This document shows positions 54,701 to 64,000 of a stretch of DNA of 64,000 nt, one piece after another (within the stretch, counting starts at the first letter, position 1; each line of letters begins with the position of its first letter). The stretch spans positions 85,116,575-85,180,574 of the forward strand of contig NC_090750.1 in NCBI RefSeq assembly GCF_036898095.1. Direction: 5' to 3'. The translations under genes were made by a program, and so were the position numbers. This DNA is from Palaemon carinicauda (taxonomy: Eukaryota; Arthropoda; Malacostraca; Decapoda; Palaemonidae). The notes beneath the pieces are model-generated. The model saw nothing but the letters and a program-made list of their open reading frames with translations. It was not told where the DNA came from and made no database searches.

Positions 54701-57700
54701 GTTTTGTTTTTATAAAATGTACATCCTTCCTTCACAGCACAGTTCAAGTGATACATTTTACTACATCTTACCTTAAAACACTTCACTGAAGCCCCAGGCT
54801 GCTCACAATGTTCACAAAAATGACTAAGAATCTTTTTCATAGAAGAATCAACATTCATAAGTGCACCATTCATAGTTTCGTATACTTCTTCAAGCCACAG
54901 AGCACAATTAAGGTGAACCCACTTATCAACATCATAATTAAGTAATCTCGAGGGACCATCTGCAACATAATCTCCATATAATTTGCACAATGTACACTGA
55001 CGAGAATCATCACGAAGTCTGGGCTTCCTGTAAGTGATACACATGCGAAATAACAGGTCAGTCATTTCCTTGGGAGTAGGTTTCTCATAGTCTTCTGGTA
55101 AAGTTAAAGCATTTGGAGTCCAATACTTGTATTTATGGCCACGGAAACGTTTACCATCTGCTTGTCTTGGAAATTGCTCTTGATCATCCTCTAATTTATG
55201 TTTATTAGGTCGACTATGCAAAGAATCTTCTAACTGTGGTACCTTGAGAACTTCATCTAACCCTTCTTCCTTTGGCCAGTCAGGCATACCAGGATCACAC
55301 AATTTACTTATACTATCTTTAGTAATATCTCCAAAGGAATCCCTGCCTTTATTATATCTCATTCCTTCTGGTTTGATCTTCTCTTCGACCACCACACGAT
55401 GTGAAATTGCAAACTGGATGTAACAATGCTGAGAACAAAATGTCACCTCTTCAATACTTCCATAGTCTTCTTTACTCAAGAATGGAAGATCAGCTACCCT
55501 TTTAGACAGAATATCCCTCTCTATAATAACATCACAATGCCTACAGAAACGAGCTTGACCATTCAGAATGCTTTGAATATCAATAATCTGTTCTTTACCA
55601 TCTTTATGATGTTTATGATGATATAGCCTAGGCAAATTTGGTGCTTCAAACTGGTCCGTCATTTGATATGACGTGGGAGGTGGTATATTCAAAAGGTTTG
55701 CTAATGATCTTAAAACACCCGAGACATCATCTCCAGCTTGGGAAGACAAAGTGAGAGTTACAGTAACATTACCCTTGTCCTTTAATGGCAAGGCTGGAGA
55801 CTGTCCTATTCGGCTCTTCATTGTAATGCTAGCTAGGCTACCAATATTTTCTTTGTCCAATTCTGGAATGTCTTTAGTATCCTTTCCTTCTGAAGGGAAG
55901 AAGGGTAGCTGACCAGGTCGTATGGGAACAGGAATAAGAAGGGGTATTGCTGGAGACAGTGAGCGATCCCTGTGGTCATCCTGATCATCATCCATGTCAA
56001 CCAATCTGAGCCCTTTGAATGGAATAGGAGATTCTGGTAAAATGCATTCTGGTGAAGAGGAACTTAAAACAGTATCTGGTGAATCACTATCTCTTGTTGG
56101 AGTTGGAGCTGCAGTTGGACGACTTGTATTAGTGGTAGTGACAGCCTCTGGATCTTGATATTCATCCAGTGGAAGTCCAATCTTTGGTGGAGTAAATTCA
56201 TGAATATAAAATCCTCTCTGTGTGGGACCAGTTTTAGCAGGTGTGACAATAGGTAATTTATCACCAAATGGCTGTGTATTGTAATAATCTGCTATGTTTT
56301 TCACAGTTGCATGTCCCTCGGTTCCTTCTAAGACACCCTGTCTATGATTATAATCTCTTCTTCCTAATTTAATGAGGTCACCGCTTCCAAATATTGGACA
56401 TAGATTAAAATTTCTTGGGACTTCAGGTTCCATTATTGTAAGAGGGGGCATACTTCTTAATTGCTGCATGATACCATCTATATAGGTCTCATAATCCTCC
56501 TCTACACGGGAGCCCTGTCTCGCTCGTTTGGCAGGCTGTACTTTTGTGTCTTTGCTCTGACTTTTTCTTCTTGCTTGCTGGGCTCGTTTCTTTGCCTTTT
56601 TAAGTTCTTCTGGATCCAAAGAATCAGATCCTTCATTTGGTGTTGTCATCTCTGGTGTGTGCTCTCCAGTACTGGCTCCTGTTCCAACTACAGTTTCAGG
56701 AATCATTACCCGCATTTCAGTTTTTAGAGCTGGATTATTATTTATACGATCTGCTACACTGGCAGGCGTAGGCACACTATTTGTAGATAATGGAGGAACA
56801 GGTCTTGAACCCTGAATAATGTGTGTTCCTGGAGGATGGGAACTAGGTATCTGATGCTGCTGAGCTGGATGGGTAGCCCTCAGGCCAGGATGAACAACCA
56901 CATGTGTACTAGTATGATGAGCAACTGGATGACTGGAATGAGTTACATTAACTGATGGATGAGGAGGTTGTCCCTGGGGAGGATGATGGCCAGATGGATT
57001 AATAACTGGATGACTTGGATGATGTGCTGTGACTTGTCTTACACTTATGAGCTGACTAGATGGGTGCGAAACAGTAGTGTGAGGACTTGTAGGGTCATGC
57101 TGGCTGGCATAAGGAATACCAGTACGAACAATGCCTGAATGAGAAGGTAGCGGCTGCTGCTGGCTCAATACAACAGTATGACCTCCAGGTACTTGCTGAC
57201 CAGGATGAAGACCAGACGAAACAACTACTGAACGATGCATTAATTGAGGACCTGGACCCAACTGATGTGGTGCGGCAGGAGTAATGACACTGTGTTGCTG
57301 TTGCTGCTGTCCCTCACTACTTTGCTGTATCACTGTAGCAGTGTTACTGTTTAAAACAGTAGCCTGGGATCCTCCTTGTAAAGTTGTAACCACAGATCGT
57401 GGTACCATTATTGGGGTAGGATTAGGCAATTGCGAAGCTACTTGAGATAAATGAGATGAAGGCATAGGTGTAGATCTAAACACAAGTAACTGCCCTTGTG
57501 AAGGTGGCTGCATCGGACTAGCACATCCAGTGTTTTCTAAAAGTTGTTTAAGCAAGGCATTAGATGACTCCTTACTAAGTCCTTCTCCCAGATTTTCTGA
57601 TTTTAAGGGCCCACTTACCACTGTTGTATTTTGTGCTGTAATATTAGCATTGCTCATACCTGGAATTTGTGTAGATGGTTGTGTTTGGCATGTTACTGGT

Positions 57701-60700
57701 GGTAAATTGTGTACATTTAAAGTCTGAAGAGTGGCTGAACCACAAGATGTTTGCTGAGGAGTGCCACATGATCTAGGACGATCATCATCAAGCTCTTTCT
57801 TTAACATACCTGGAGGAGTTGGCAAAGAATTATGAGGACTGGGTGTTGGTGATCCCATCATTGGAGACTGGCCTTTTACTTGAGGTGAATGAGGAGATGG
57901 ATGATTTGACAGAGGAGATTGAGCTGGAGACACACGTGGAATTGGACTTGCAGAGTGACCAGCAGGAGATTTAGCAGCAGGTGGGGGCATCATAGCGGGA
58001 CGATTAACTGGAGGGGAAGGTGTTCGCACTGGCCCTCCATGTATCATCATCATTCGAACACCCGGGACACCAACTTGACTTGCCACTCCAGGACGGACCA
58101 TCACACGTGTTTGCTGTACCATCATTGGCTGGACCATGCGTACAGTTTGTGGAATACTACCAAGTGGAGATGATCCACTTGTTGTTTGGATAACACCTTG
58201 CTGTCCAACAGTGTGCAATATATCACTAGACTGTAATCCCAGCTGCTGTGAAACAGGCTGATGAATAACTTGTTGCTGACTAACAACATGATGAGTGTTT
58301 TCCTGAGTAACACCATGAGGTGACACTGGAGCTCTCATTAGCTGAGTTCTAAACTGACGTGCCACTGGAGGACCTATATGACCAATTGATGGCAAGGTTC
58401 GCATAGGTTGGGTAGAGGTTATTACTGGTGCCCCTGATATATGAACTCCAGTTTGCTGCTGAAGACCAATGTGTTGAACAGGAATGCTAACTAATGGGCG
58501 CCCTAGAGCAGGTGTTGTGTGTGTAGTTGCAGAAGAAACCATTGTCATGGGTAAACTAGTGTTTGCATAATTAGTTAAACCACTAACATGATCATTAAGG
58601 CTAACCATGGTGCTGTAAGTTGATACATCACTGACTGCTTGACTGATAGGTAATATATTTGCTTCGGTATGCTGACTTACAATAGAGCTAGTTGAAGTAA
58701 CTGACATTACTGAAGGTGGAATGAGAGAGCTACAACTTGTACTATCTTGAGTGGTTCCAACGGAAAGACTTACTCCTGATACTGGACTAGAAAATGGTAC
58801 ACTTCCATGTCCCGTAACAGAGGGATAATTTACTGTTGATACAGTAGACCTTATCCCTGGAGCAACAGTAACTCCATGAGTTTGATACATCATACTACCT
58901 TGTGAAATAGCTCCTCCTCCAGGAATACCAATTACTGCTTGATGTCGACTTGAGGGTGGTATTTCTGATTTTAAAGGTTCTGGAACAACTACTCTATTTG
59001 CACTAGTAGACATGTGTGGTGTCATCAATGTTGAGCCTGCAGATGCATAAGCTGCTTGAGAGACTCTTGGCCCTCCTCCTATCATAGGCATTCTTACAAC
59101 AGGTCCTTTGACACTTTCACTTAAAACATGTGCTAATCCTTCTTGGCCCTCATCACCTTCAGGATCACTTTTAACTGGAGATGATGATGCACTTGGAGCT
59201 CTATTTGATAATGAAAATGCTATTGTATTAGTGACTGAACTTGCTGATGTAGTAACAACATTGGCAGCAGTACTGCTGCTAACTGGTTGCAAACCACTGT
59301 TTTCAATCTCACCAAGAGGAGCACCTCCCTTCAAACCTATCTTGAAGTGACCCCATCGACTTCTAATCAGCGATCCTCCTCGCAAACCTAGTTTAAAAAA
59401 TCCAAATCTCCCAAAATGAGGAGGAAGAGGCACAGGATTATAAGGATTGTTAGCATTTCCTCCTCCCCCTCCCCCTGTTCTCAATCCTAAAGTGGCTGCT
59501 GCTGAAGGAGTAGGTGTAGACGATGGTACTGGAGACGGTACAGCATCACTCGTGGGTGTAGGTATTGACGGGTGAGGGCTATTAACTTGGCTGCCACTAC
59601 TACTTGCACCACCAACATCACTATGTGGTGTATGTGGAGCTGCTCCAATATCTGCACCACTTCGTGGTGTAAGGGGGGTACTGGGATTCTCTACACTATG
59701 TGGACGCATTTGAGGACTAGCAAGAGGTGCTGGACTTCTTAATCCACTATGAACAGGACTTGGCTTCATAGTCATTCCACCAGACATTGGACTTGGAACA
59801 GGGCCTGCTGAACTTGGGCTTGCCAGGGGCACAGGACTCTTTAATCCACTGTGAACAGGGCTTGGTTTCATGGCCATACCACTTCCCAGAGGACTTGGCA
59901 CAGGACCACTTGGACTTGGTATTGGACCTACAGATCCTGGACTAGGGACTGGTCCTGAACCAGAAGGCCTTCTTAAGGGCATCACTCCTTGAGAATACTG
60001 ATGTCTCATCATCATTGAAGGACCTTGTCCTTGTTGTAACATGACACCAGGCTGAGAATATGCAGGTCTAACATTCATCATATGAGGAGATATGGGACCA
60101 GGTGATACAGTTTGTGTACCAGGACTATGTACTGGCATTCTCACCCTCATTTGAGGACCAATCATGTGATGAGGTATACCCTGTGGAGTACCTGGATAGC
60201 ATGCACGAGGGCCTGGATCAGGGTATCCCCCACCAGGTGAAGGCATTCGTGTTTGAGGGCTAAAAGGAGATTCACCAGGAGAATGATGAGGTCCTGGAAC
60301 CACCATTCCATGTGGAGAATGTTGTGGTACAACTGCAGCTGGAGATGCTACTGGGGTGTGTGCTGGAGAAGGCACCATGGGACTAAGGCCCATGCCTGGT
60401 TGGGATGATGGTGAAGGGGACATCAAGGGACTTTGTGGTGTTGAATGCATTGGGGACGAACCAGTTGGGCCCAAAGGTGATGCACCACTCATCATGGCTC
60501 CTTGAGACCCACTGATAACACCACCCTGACTGCTCAGCATGTGGGGCTGACGGGGTCTCTTCTTTGTATTGTACTCTTGCATAATCATAGCATGCTGACG
60601 GGCTGACTTTCGGCATTGTTCTAATTGACGCTGTATAGTACTAGCTTCTCGCTGAATTCTAGAGAGTTCAGCAGCATCCGTTTCATTCAATTCTTGACCA

Positions 60701-63700
60701 TTTTTCTTCAACGTTCGCTGCCGACTATTCAAGCTCTTTCGTTGCTTTCTGAGTTTTGTAATTTCAGCTTCATAATATCTCTGCTGACTTACAATACAGT
60801 TATGCTGCTGTGTTAACCACTGTTCATACTGTATTTGTGTTTGCCTGTCTGCTTCTGTATGAGGATTATCCGGAGGTTGAGGTGGAGGGGGAATAGTCCT
60901 TATAGTAGCAGGGGAAGATGGGACTGGTGCTCGAGAAGTAACTGGTGGGATCAATGCTGGAAAGGGAAGTAAATATAAAATATCTTAAAATGTTAGTGAA
61001 TAATGCATAAGTAGCATAAATTCAAAGCAAATCAGTATCTACTTCTCAATAGATCAGAACTATTTAAATACAAAAAATTAGAACAGATAAATATGAAAGA
61101 TATCAATAAACAATCTGGACAAATTTGATAAAAGGTAGTTTCAAACAGTTACAACAAATAAAATGTTTTTTTTTATTTAAATGTCTACTGAATATCAAAT
61201 GTTTAAAAAAGTTCCAATTAATAATAATAATTTTCTATTTAAACAAATAATTTCTAAACAACACACCTGCATTACGAAACTTCTTTTATCATTTAAACTC
61301 GGCTAGGTTTAGAGAACTAAAATTTACTCTGAGTGACAAAATACAGAAAATGTACTTGTCATAAAGTTTCTACATTGGTGATTAAATTAAATTTTAAACA
61401 TTATGGTACCAAACCTCCATTTTGCCCAATATAATTAGAAATATGTTCCAACTTTAGACCTTTTAGACTATTCTCATGAAAATAAATCACTAAACAATTT
61501 TAAATATTTTTGTTTCCATTTTTGGTTTTGTCTTATATAGTTCCTCACAAGCTATTAAAATCCTCTAATCTGTAGTATCCAAACATTTTCCTACAGTACA
61601 CTTTTACAAATTCTGAAAAAGTACTTGACAACTATGGGACTGTTTAATAGCTTCTACTGAACATAAACAGATTAATTTGTTTGCTTCTTAAAAAACATAT
61701 GTTAACAAGAAAAAAAACTAATAATCTCAATGCTTTAAAACATTAGATAAATTACAGTTGTAAATTAAACACACTTAAGACTAAACTCTTCTTTATATGA
61801 TAAAAAAATTATAATTACCCAGAAAAGTAAATAATGACTAATATTTATAGGCAATGTATCAGAACCAAGTGTGTTTAACCCACAGGCAAAATTTTGGTAT
61901 TTACTTTAATTAATTATTTGGATGGTAAACAAAATTTTATGATCATAAATGCTGGCCAATGGATCAAGTTTTTACTCCATAATATTTGACATTTATTCAT
62001 AACTGGTGAAGACTTTCAAGACATGGTTCTGCTTGATTTAAAAGCACAATACCTGATCTTTATGTAAAGCAAGCATCCGTTGCATTTCAATATTCATACT
62101 AATCTAGTAAAGCTTAAGGGACAAAAAACTAATAGCTACACATTAATATTAAAAAAAAACTAATGACAGTTCTAAAACTATTATAAAGGGTATAGTAATT
62201 CCCATAATTGAAATTACCAGGATGCATGCCAGGATCTCCTTGTGGTCGCACTGGGCGGGTCAATGGCTGTGCAGGCCCCTGTGTATGGTAAACAGTCTGA
62301 CCTGGGGCAGGTGCCGGTGGGCCAACTAATCGTTGGTATGTTGGTCGAACACCTGGAGCATTGGGAATGGGAGGTCCTACAAGGAAAAGTTACAAATTGT
62401 AGTATAAAATCACTTTTAAGTTCACTATAGATAAATATTGAAATTCATTAAAAATTCCCAATTTGAATGTCAAATCAGATGAAATGATAGCAACAAAAAT
62501 CATAAGACAAACAAATCTTACTTAAAATCCAAAATACTGCCTTACTAAAATGGAATTTTAATCTATTTTATTTCTTTATTCACCTGATGTTCATATTGCT
62601 TCTCCAACAGCTCAGTTTATCAATATTTAATCCTAAATTTAAAAAAAATCCTATTTTTTTTCCCTTCAATAAACACATGCCTCTAGTAATGAGACACACT
62701 AGTGGTTAATGGTAAAATGCAATGCACCAGGGCCTCTGTGTTATTTCAGTTTCTACATTGAACTATTTCAAATCCTTTTGACATCACAAGTCATGAGAGA
62801 GGAGGGTGGGTATGTATATGAACATCAGGCAAGTATAGAAATTACAAATTTTATCATTAAACTTTTGTTTATTTCTATGAATCCCCCCAGATGTTCATGC
62901 TGCTGACTCTCATACCCTGATGGAGGTGGGACACTAGTGAATGAAAGAGATAGGTATATTATAGACTCTGCTGGTCTACATTTATGGTAACAAATAAGCC
63001 TTAAAATAGGAGACTCCAGATTGTTTTTCTAAACATATCAGTAATATTTTGAAAATAAGAAAATCATAAAATAATGGAACTCAAATAGGTAAAGGTAAAA
63101 GTCCACATTGCCAGCAGCTACTGTAGAACCTAGAGCCCAGCAATCTTGATAAGAAAACCATGATTCTTCAAGATAATGTTCAGCGAACACCAACATGGTA
63201 TGCCAATGAGCTGCCGCTAAAACTCTTTCTAAAGGAAGATTTCTGAATAAATTAAGATATGTAGGTGTACACCTTCAAGGGTTTTATAAGGTTTAGATCT
63301 AATTCTTTATGAATATCTGCAACCAAACTTTTGACTAGATTTAACATTGCATTTTTGGAAAGAGGACAATTTCAATTTCTAACTATAATCCCATATAACA
63401 CATTAGGGACACTACTGTACCTCTAATATGCATAGTCTGTCCAAAAACTTCTAACAACCCTTAACAGACAATCAAAAAGGAAGTGAAATAATTGTGGCAG
63501 ACACTCTCTTAAAGCAATTTCTACTCTGAAAGAAGAGAAAAAAAAATCATCTTATGATTCCAAAGTCTACCTCAAAAGATAGTGGTTGCAGTTTATTATG
63601 CATTAAACTGAAGCCAATACTAACAGGAAAGTGTTTCAGGCATGAAATCTCTAAGTGAAAGATTTTCCAATGGTTCAAAAGTCAAACCTTTTTAATTACT

Positions 63701-64000
63701 GTAAAACTACATCAAAATTCCAAATAAATTTGACCTCAGCCTTAAATAAATCAATTATAATACATGAAACAGATCTAATTCCAGATTCTTGAGTACAGAA
63801 TTTAGGCAGGAATCTTAATACCTATCCTCTGAAGTGTCAGGAGAATCAGGATCCGAATGGTATTTGCTCTGTTCTGAATGTGACGGGAGATGTTCCCTAC
63901 TGGGACCTCTTCGACTATGAGGAGAGATAGAGCGTGAGGTTGGAACGAATTTAATGGGCGACAACCAGTAGTTCTCGGCGTACGACAATACCCTGGGTGA
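45342..64000 (-). CDS. trr: Trithorax-related H3K4 methyltransferase (KMT2C/D, MLL3/4 family), 3' seven exons, 5' partial
   Basis: Catalytic subunit of a COMPASS-like complex that mono-methylates histone H3 Lys4 at enhancers in the nucleus. Seven exons join as 64000-63822 (partial), 62376-62218, 60956-54454, 54021-53417, 47799-47697, 46549-46340 and 45431-45342, giving about 2,600 codons. Domains in order: coiled coil, S/P/Q-rich low-complexity region, Cys finger, extended PHD, FYRN, FYRC, WIN motif, SET and post-SET. FYRN and FYRC adjacent to SET, with the ending NCRKWMN, identify the KMT2C/D class rather than KMT2A/B (trithorax). The N-terminal PHD clusters lie beyond the window or, as in flies, in a separate Lpt gene. 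Phases agree at all joints except the most upstream one. Confidence 0.95.
45432..46339 (-). other. trr: trr intron (908 bp)
   Basis: AT-rich, with GTAGGT donor at the 46339 end and TTGCAG acceptor. No embedded gene or repeat was recognised. Confidence 0.85.
46340..46549 (-). CDS. trr: trr exon: SET domain core
   Basis: Seventy codons, phase 0 on both sides. It begins [20 protein letters not shown] and contains [11 protein letters not shown], the cofactor-binding and pseudoknot motif NHSC, with the Cys that joins the post-SET zinc site. It ends [12 protein letters not shown] at a GAG|GTAGGT donor. All residues expected for activity are visible. Acceptor CACAG at 46550. Confidence 0.96.
46550..47696 (-). 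other. trr: trr intron (1147 bp)
   Basis: AT-rich, no gene seen. An (AAAG)n microsatellite lies near the donor side at about 47576-47600. Confidence 0.85.
47576..47604. repeat. (AAAG)n microsatellite
   Basis: Five or so AAAG units followed by an A-run. Confidence 0.85.
47697..47799 (-). CDS. trr: trr exon: start of SET domain
   Basis: 103 nt, phase 2 in and 0 out. [20 protein letters not shown] carries the first S-adenosylmethionine-binding segment, followed by [14 protein letters not shown]. The first base completes the Arg codon begun in the previous exon. The donor GAG|GTAAGT at 47697/47696 is consensus. Confidence 0.96.
48080..49005 (+). mobile_element. Decayed LINE fragment of the DIRS D-inserted family
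   Basis: Translated pieces resemble the ORF2 linker ([20 protein letters not shown] near 48215-48275; [20 protein letters not shown] near 48310-48370) and the RT start ([20 protein letters not shown] near 48908-48968, then LVACDAT). The last block matches FGFRKGLGACDA of the LINE at 36432. Many stops, a G-run (48447-48459) and a T-run (48691-48713) lie within. Antisense to trr. The order of pieces fits one degraded copy. Confidence 0.65.
49006..50234. other. Unclassified GC-richer block, possibly a transposon remnant
   Basis: Composition differs from the surrounding intron. Weak open frames occur on both strands (minus 49237-49497, beginning [19 protein letters not shown]; plus 49421-49792). 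No family was recognised. A C-run at 49874-49887 and a G-run near 50090 are present. It looks like an old insertion, but no termini or target duplication were found. Confidence 0.4.
50255..50980 (+). pseudogene. RTE-like LINE, linker and start of RT
   Basis: Linker sequence [22 protein letters not shown] and [18 protein letters not shown] precedes the RT entry motif [19 protein letters not shown] and [18 protein letters not shown]. Stops at about 50420 and 50545. The endonuclease is missing because of 5' truncation. Frame 50558-50980 is open. Confidence 0.8.
50975..52241 (+). pseudogene. RTE-like LINE reverse transcriptase and C-terminus
   Basis: [21 protein letters not shown] and [10 protein letters not shown] (motif A, about 51191-51220) lie in shifted frames. 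The frame 51183-51983 then carries [20 protein letters not shown] (motif B) and [12 protein letters not shown] (motif C, catalytic DD intact), then [12 protein letters not shown] and [12 protein letters not shown]. After a stop near 51981 the C-terminal frame 52005-52241 reads [15 protein letters not shown] and [17 protein letters not shown]. Motif A is cut from motif B by a frameshift near 51215. Recent compared with the other LINEs. Confidence 0.88.
53417..54021 (-). CDS. trr: trr exon: FYRC domain and WIN motif
   Basis: 605 nt, phase 0 in, phase 2 out. FYRC runs from [19 protein letters not shown] to about [18 protein letters not shown] (residues 1-115). The WDR5-interacting WIN motif GCARSEP lies at about 53631-53650, inside [14 protein letters not shown]. 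The exon ends with [18 protein letters not shown] and AG of the next Arg codon. FYRC pairs with FYRN of the preceding exon, and the WIN motif recruits the WRAD subcomplex needed for full methylation activity. Acceptor CCCAG at 54022. Confidence 0.96.
54022..54453 (-). other. trr: trr intron (432 bp)
   Basis: GTAAGT donor at 54453 and TATCCCAG acceptor. It contains an A-run (about 54091-54112, plus-strand reading) and no gene. Confidence 0.88.
54454..60956 (-). CDS. trr: trr giant exon: coiled coil, S/P/Q-rich region, ePHD, FYRN
   Basis: 6503 nt in a single open exon (2167 codons), phase 1 in, 0 out. A coiled coil (60546-60864) reads [21 protein letters not shown] Ser/Pro/Gly/Gln-rich, probably disordered region spans about 56700-60500. 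It includes [16 protein letters not shown] with an echo [10 protein letters not shown] (59325-59420), a polyQ tract (57296-57315) and LxxLL in LLKQLLEN (57535-57560). A basic stretch (about 56500-56600) and [20 protein letters not shown] follow. A second LxxLL (SLANLLNI, 55685-55715) precedes a Cys finger (FCRHC...FCSQHC, 55425-55550). The extended PHD ([11 protein letters not shown] to VFCQEH, about 54680-55000) and FYRN (about 54454-54650) end the exon. The N-terminal Leu of the frame is reached by splicing, so no ATG start is expected. Confidence 0.95.
60957..62217 (-). other. trr: trr intron (1261 bp)
   Basis: GTAATT donor at 62217 and TTTCCAG acceptor at 60957. AT-rich, with no gene or repeat recognised. 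Confidence 0.85.
62218..62376 (-). CDS. trr: trr exon: Pro-rich linker
   Basis: 159 nt, phase 1 in and 1 out. Reads [38 protein letters not shown] and PQGDPGMHP, then shares a codon with the giant exon. Acceptor TTGTAG at 62377, donor CCTG|GTAATT at 62218/62217. Only this frame joins the giant exon in phase. Such Pro-rich linkers are expected in KMT2C/D before the coiled coil. Confidence 0.85.
62377..63821 (-). other. trr: trr intron (or introns), 1445 bp, possibly hiding a small exon
   Basis: AT-rich. The flanking exons do not agree in phase if the S/R/P-rich frame upstream is right, so an exon of length 2 modulo 3 may lie here. A short Pro-rich reading near 62900-62935 was considered but does not fit the phase. 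Confidence 0.55.
63822..64000 (-). CDS. trr: trr most upstream exon in window, partial
   Basis: 179 nt open to the window edge. The frame judged best reads [33 protein letters not shown] and [11 protein letters not shown], a Ser/Arg/Pro-rich, likely disordered segment. It ends GATAG|GTATTA (63822/63821). This frame leaves two bases over, whereas the next exon needs one. A second open frame has the right phase but reads as hydrophobic, uncharacteristic sequence. The exon is probably real, but the joint is unresolved. Confidence 0.6.

Noticed and set aside
58122..58316. Plus- and minus-strand short frames inside the giant trr exon
   Set aside because: All fall within the single long coding exon and show no similarity or splice logic.
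62895..62940. Pro-rich micro-exon candidate in the trr intron
   Set aside because: An AG/GT-bounded 18-bp reading exists but has the wrong length modulo 3 to repair the phase, and a 3-base-rich micro-exon is easily found by chance.
1..64000. CRISPR arrays, bacterial operons, prophage or integron systems
   Set aside because: No regularly spaced repeats with unique spacers and no prokaryotic gene layout. The tandem arrays present have no spacers and lie in retroelement gag regions.
1..64000. tRNA or rRNA genes
   Set aside because: No cloverleaf-like or rRNA-like sequence was recognised by eye. A tRNA scan was not possible here.

Overview
This is a eukaryotic nuclear window, almost certainly from a decapod crustacean (shrimp or crab group). 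The case rests on three observations: abundant DIRS1-like tyrosine-recombinase retrotransposons of the kind reported as widespread in Decapoda, RNase H-bearing I/Jockey-type LINEs, and an arthropod KMT2C/D (trithorax-related, trr) histone methyltransferase with AT-rich introns. The species cannot be named from the sequence alone. No bacterial, CRISPR, rRNA or tRNA feature was recognised.

Positions 1-42250 are a graveyard of nested retrotransposons, nearly all on the + strand and all carrying frameshifts or stops. At the left edge are two DIRS fragments (1-1806 and 1807-2980) and an ORF1 fragment of an I/Jockey-like LINE (3190-3840). LINE copy 1 (about 3841-24338) follows. It is split three times: by DIRS A (5901-12365) in ORF1, by DIRS B (13118-20793) in the endonuclease, and by a 269-bp piggyBac-like MITE (23228-23496) in the RNase H domain. 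LINE copy 2 (24339-34846) is split by DIRS C (24481 to about 31145), whose 3' end was lost in a deletion that also removed part of the LINE. The ORF1 fragment at 3190-3840 and copy 2 are probably one older element opened by copy 1. DIRS D (34847-42250) is 5' truncated and itself contains a second-family LINE (36432-37823) and a 592-bp SINE-like element with 7-bp target duplications (39528-40119).

DIRS A and B retain the family architecture: about 155-bp inverted terminal repeats and an internal complementary region that matches both ends. The DIRS order is gag-like region, reverse transcriptase, RNase H, tyrosine recombinase. DIRS A lacks the reverse transcriptase core. Each copy shows its own lesion.

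Positions 42251-64000 are AT-rich and hold the 3' part of trr on the minus strand. Seven exons are resolved, with explicit splice sites and matching phases at all joints except the most upstream one. They encode, in order, an S/R/P-rich segment, a coiled coil, a very long S/P/Q-rich region with LxxLL motifs, a Cys finger, an extended PHD finger, FYRN, FYRC, the WDR5-binding WIN motif, SET and post-SET. The protein would be a nuclear H3K4 mono-methyltransferase of the COMPASS-like complex acting at enhancers. Its 5' end lies beyond position 64000. The large intron 47800-53416 contains a decayed LINE (48080-49005), an unclassified GC-richer repeat (49006-50234) and an RTE-like LINE with a target-site duplication (50245-52547), both LINEs antisense to trr.
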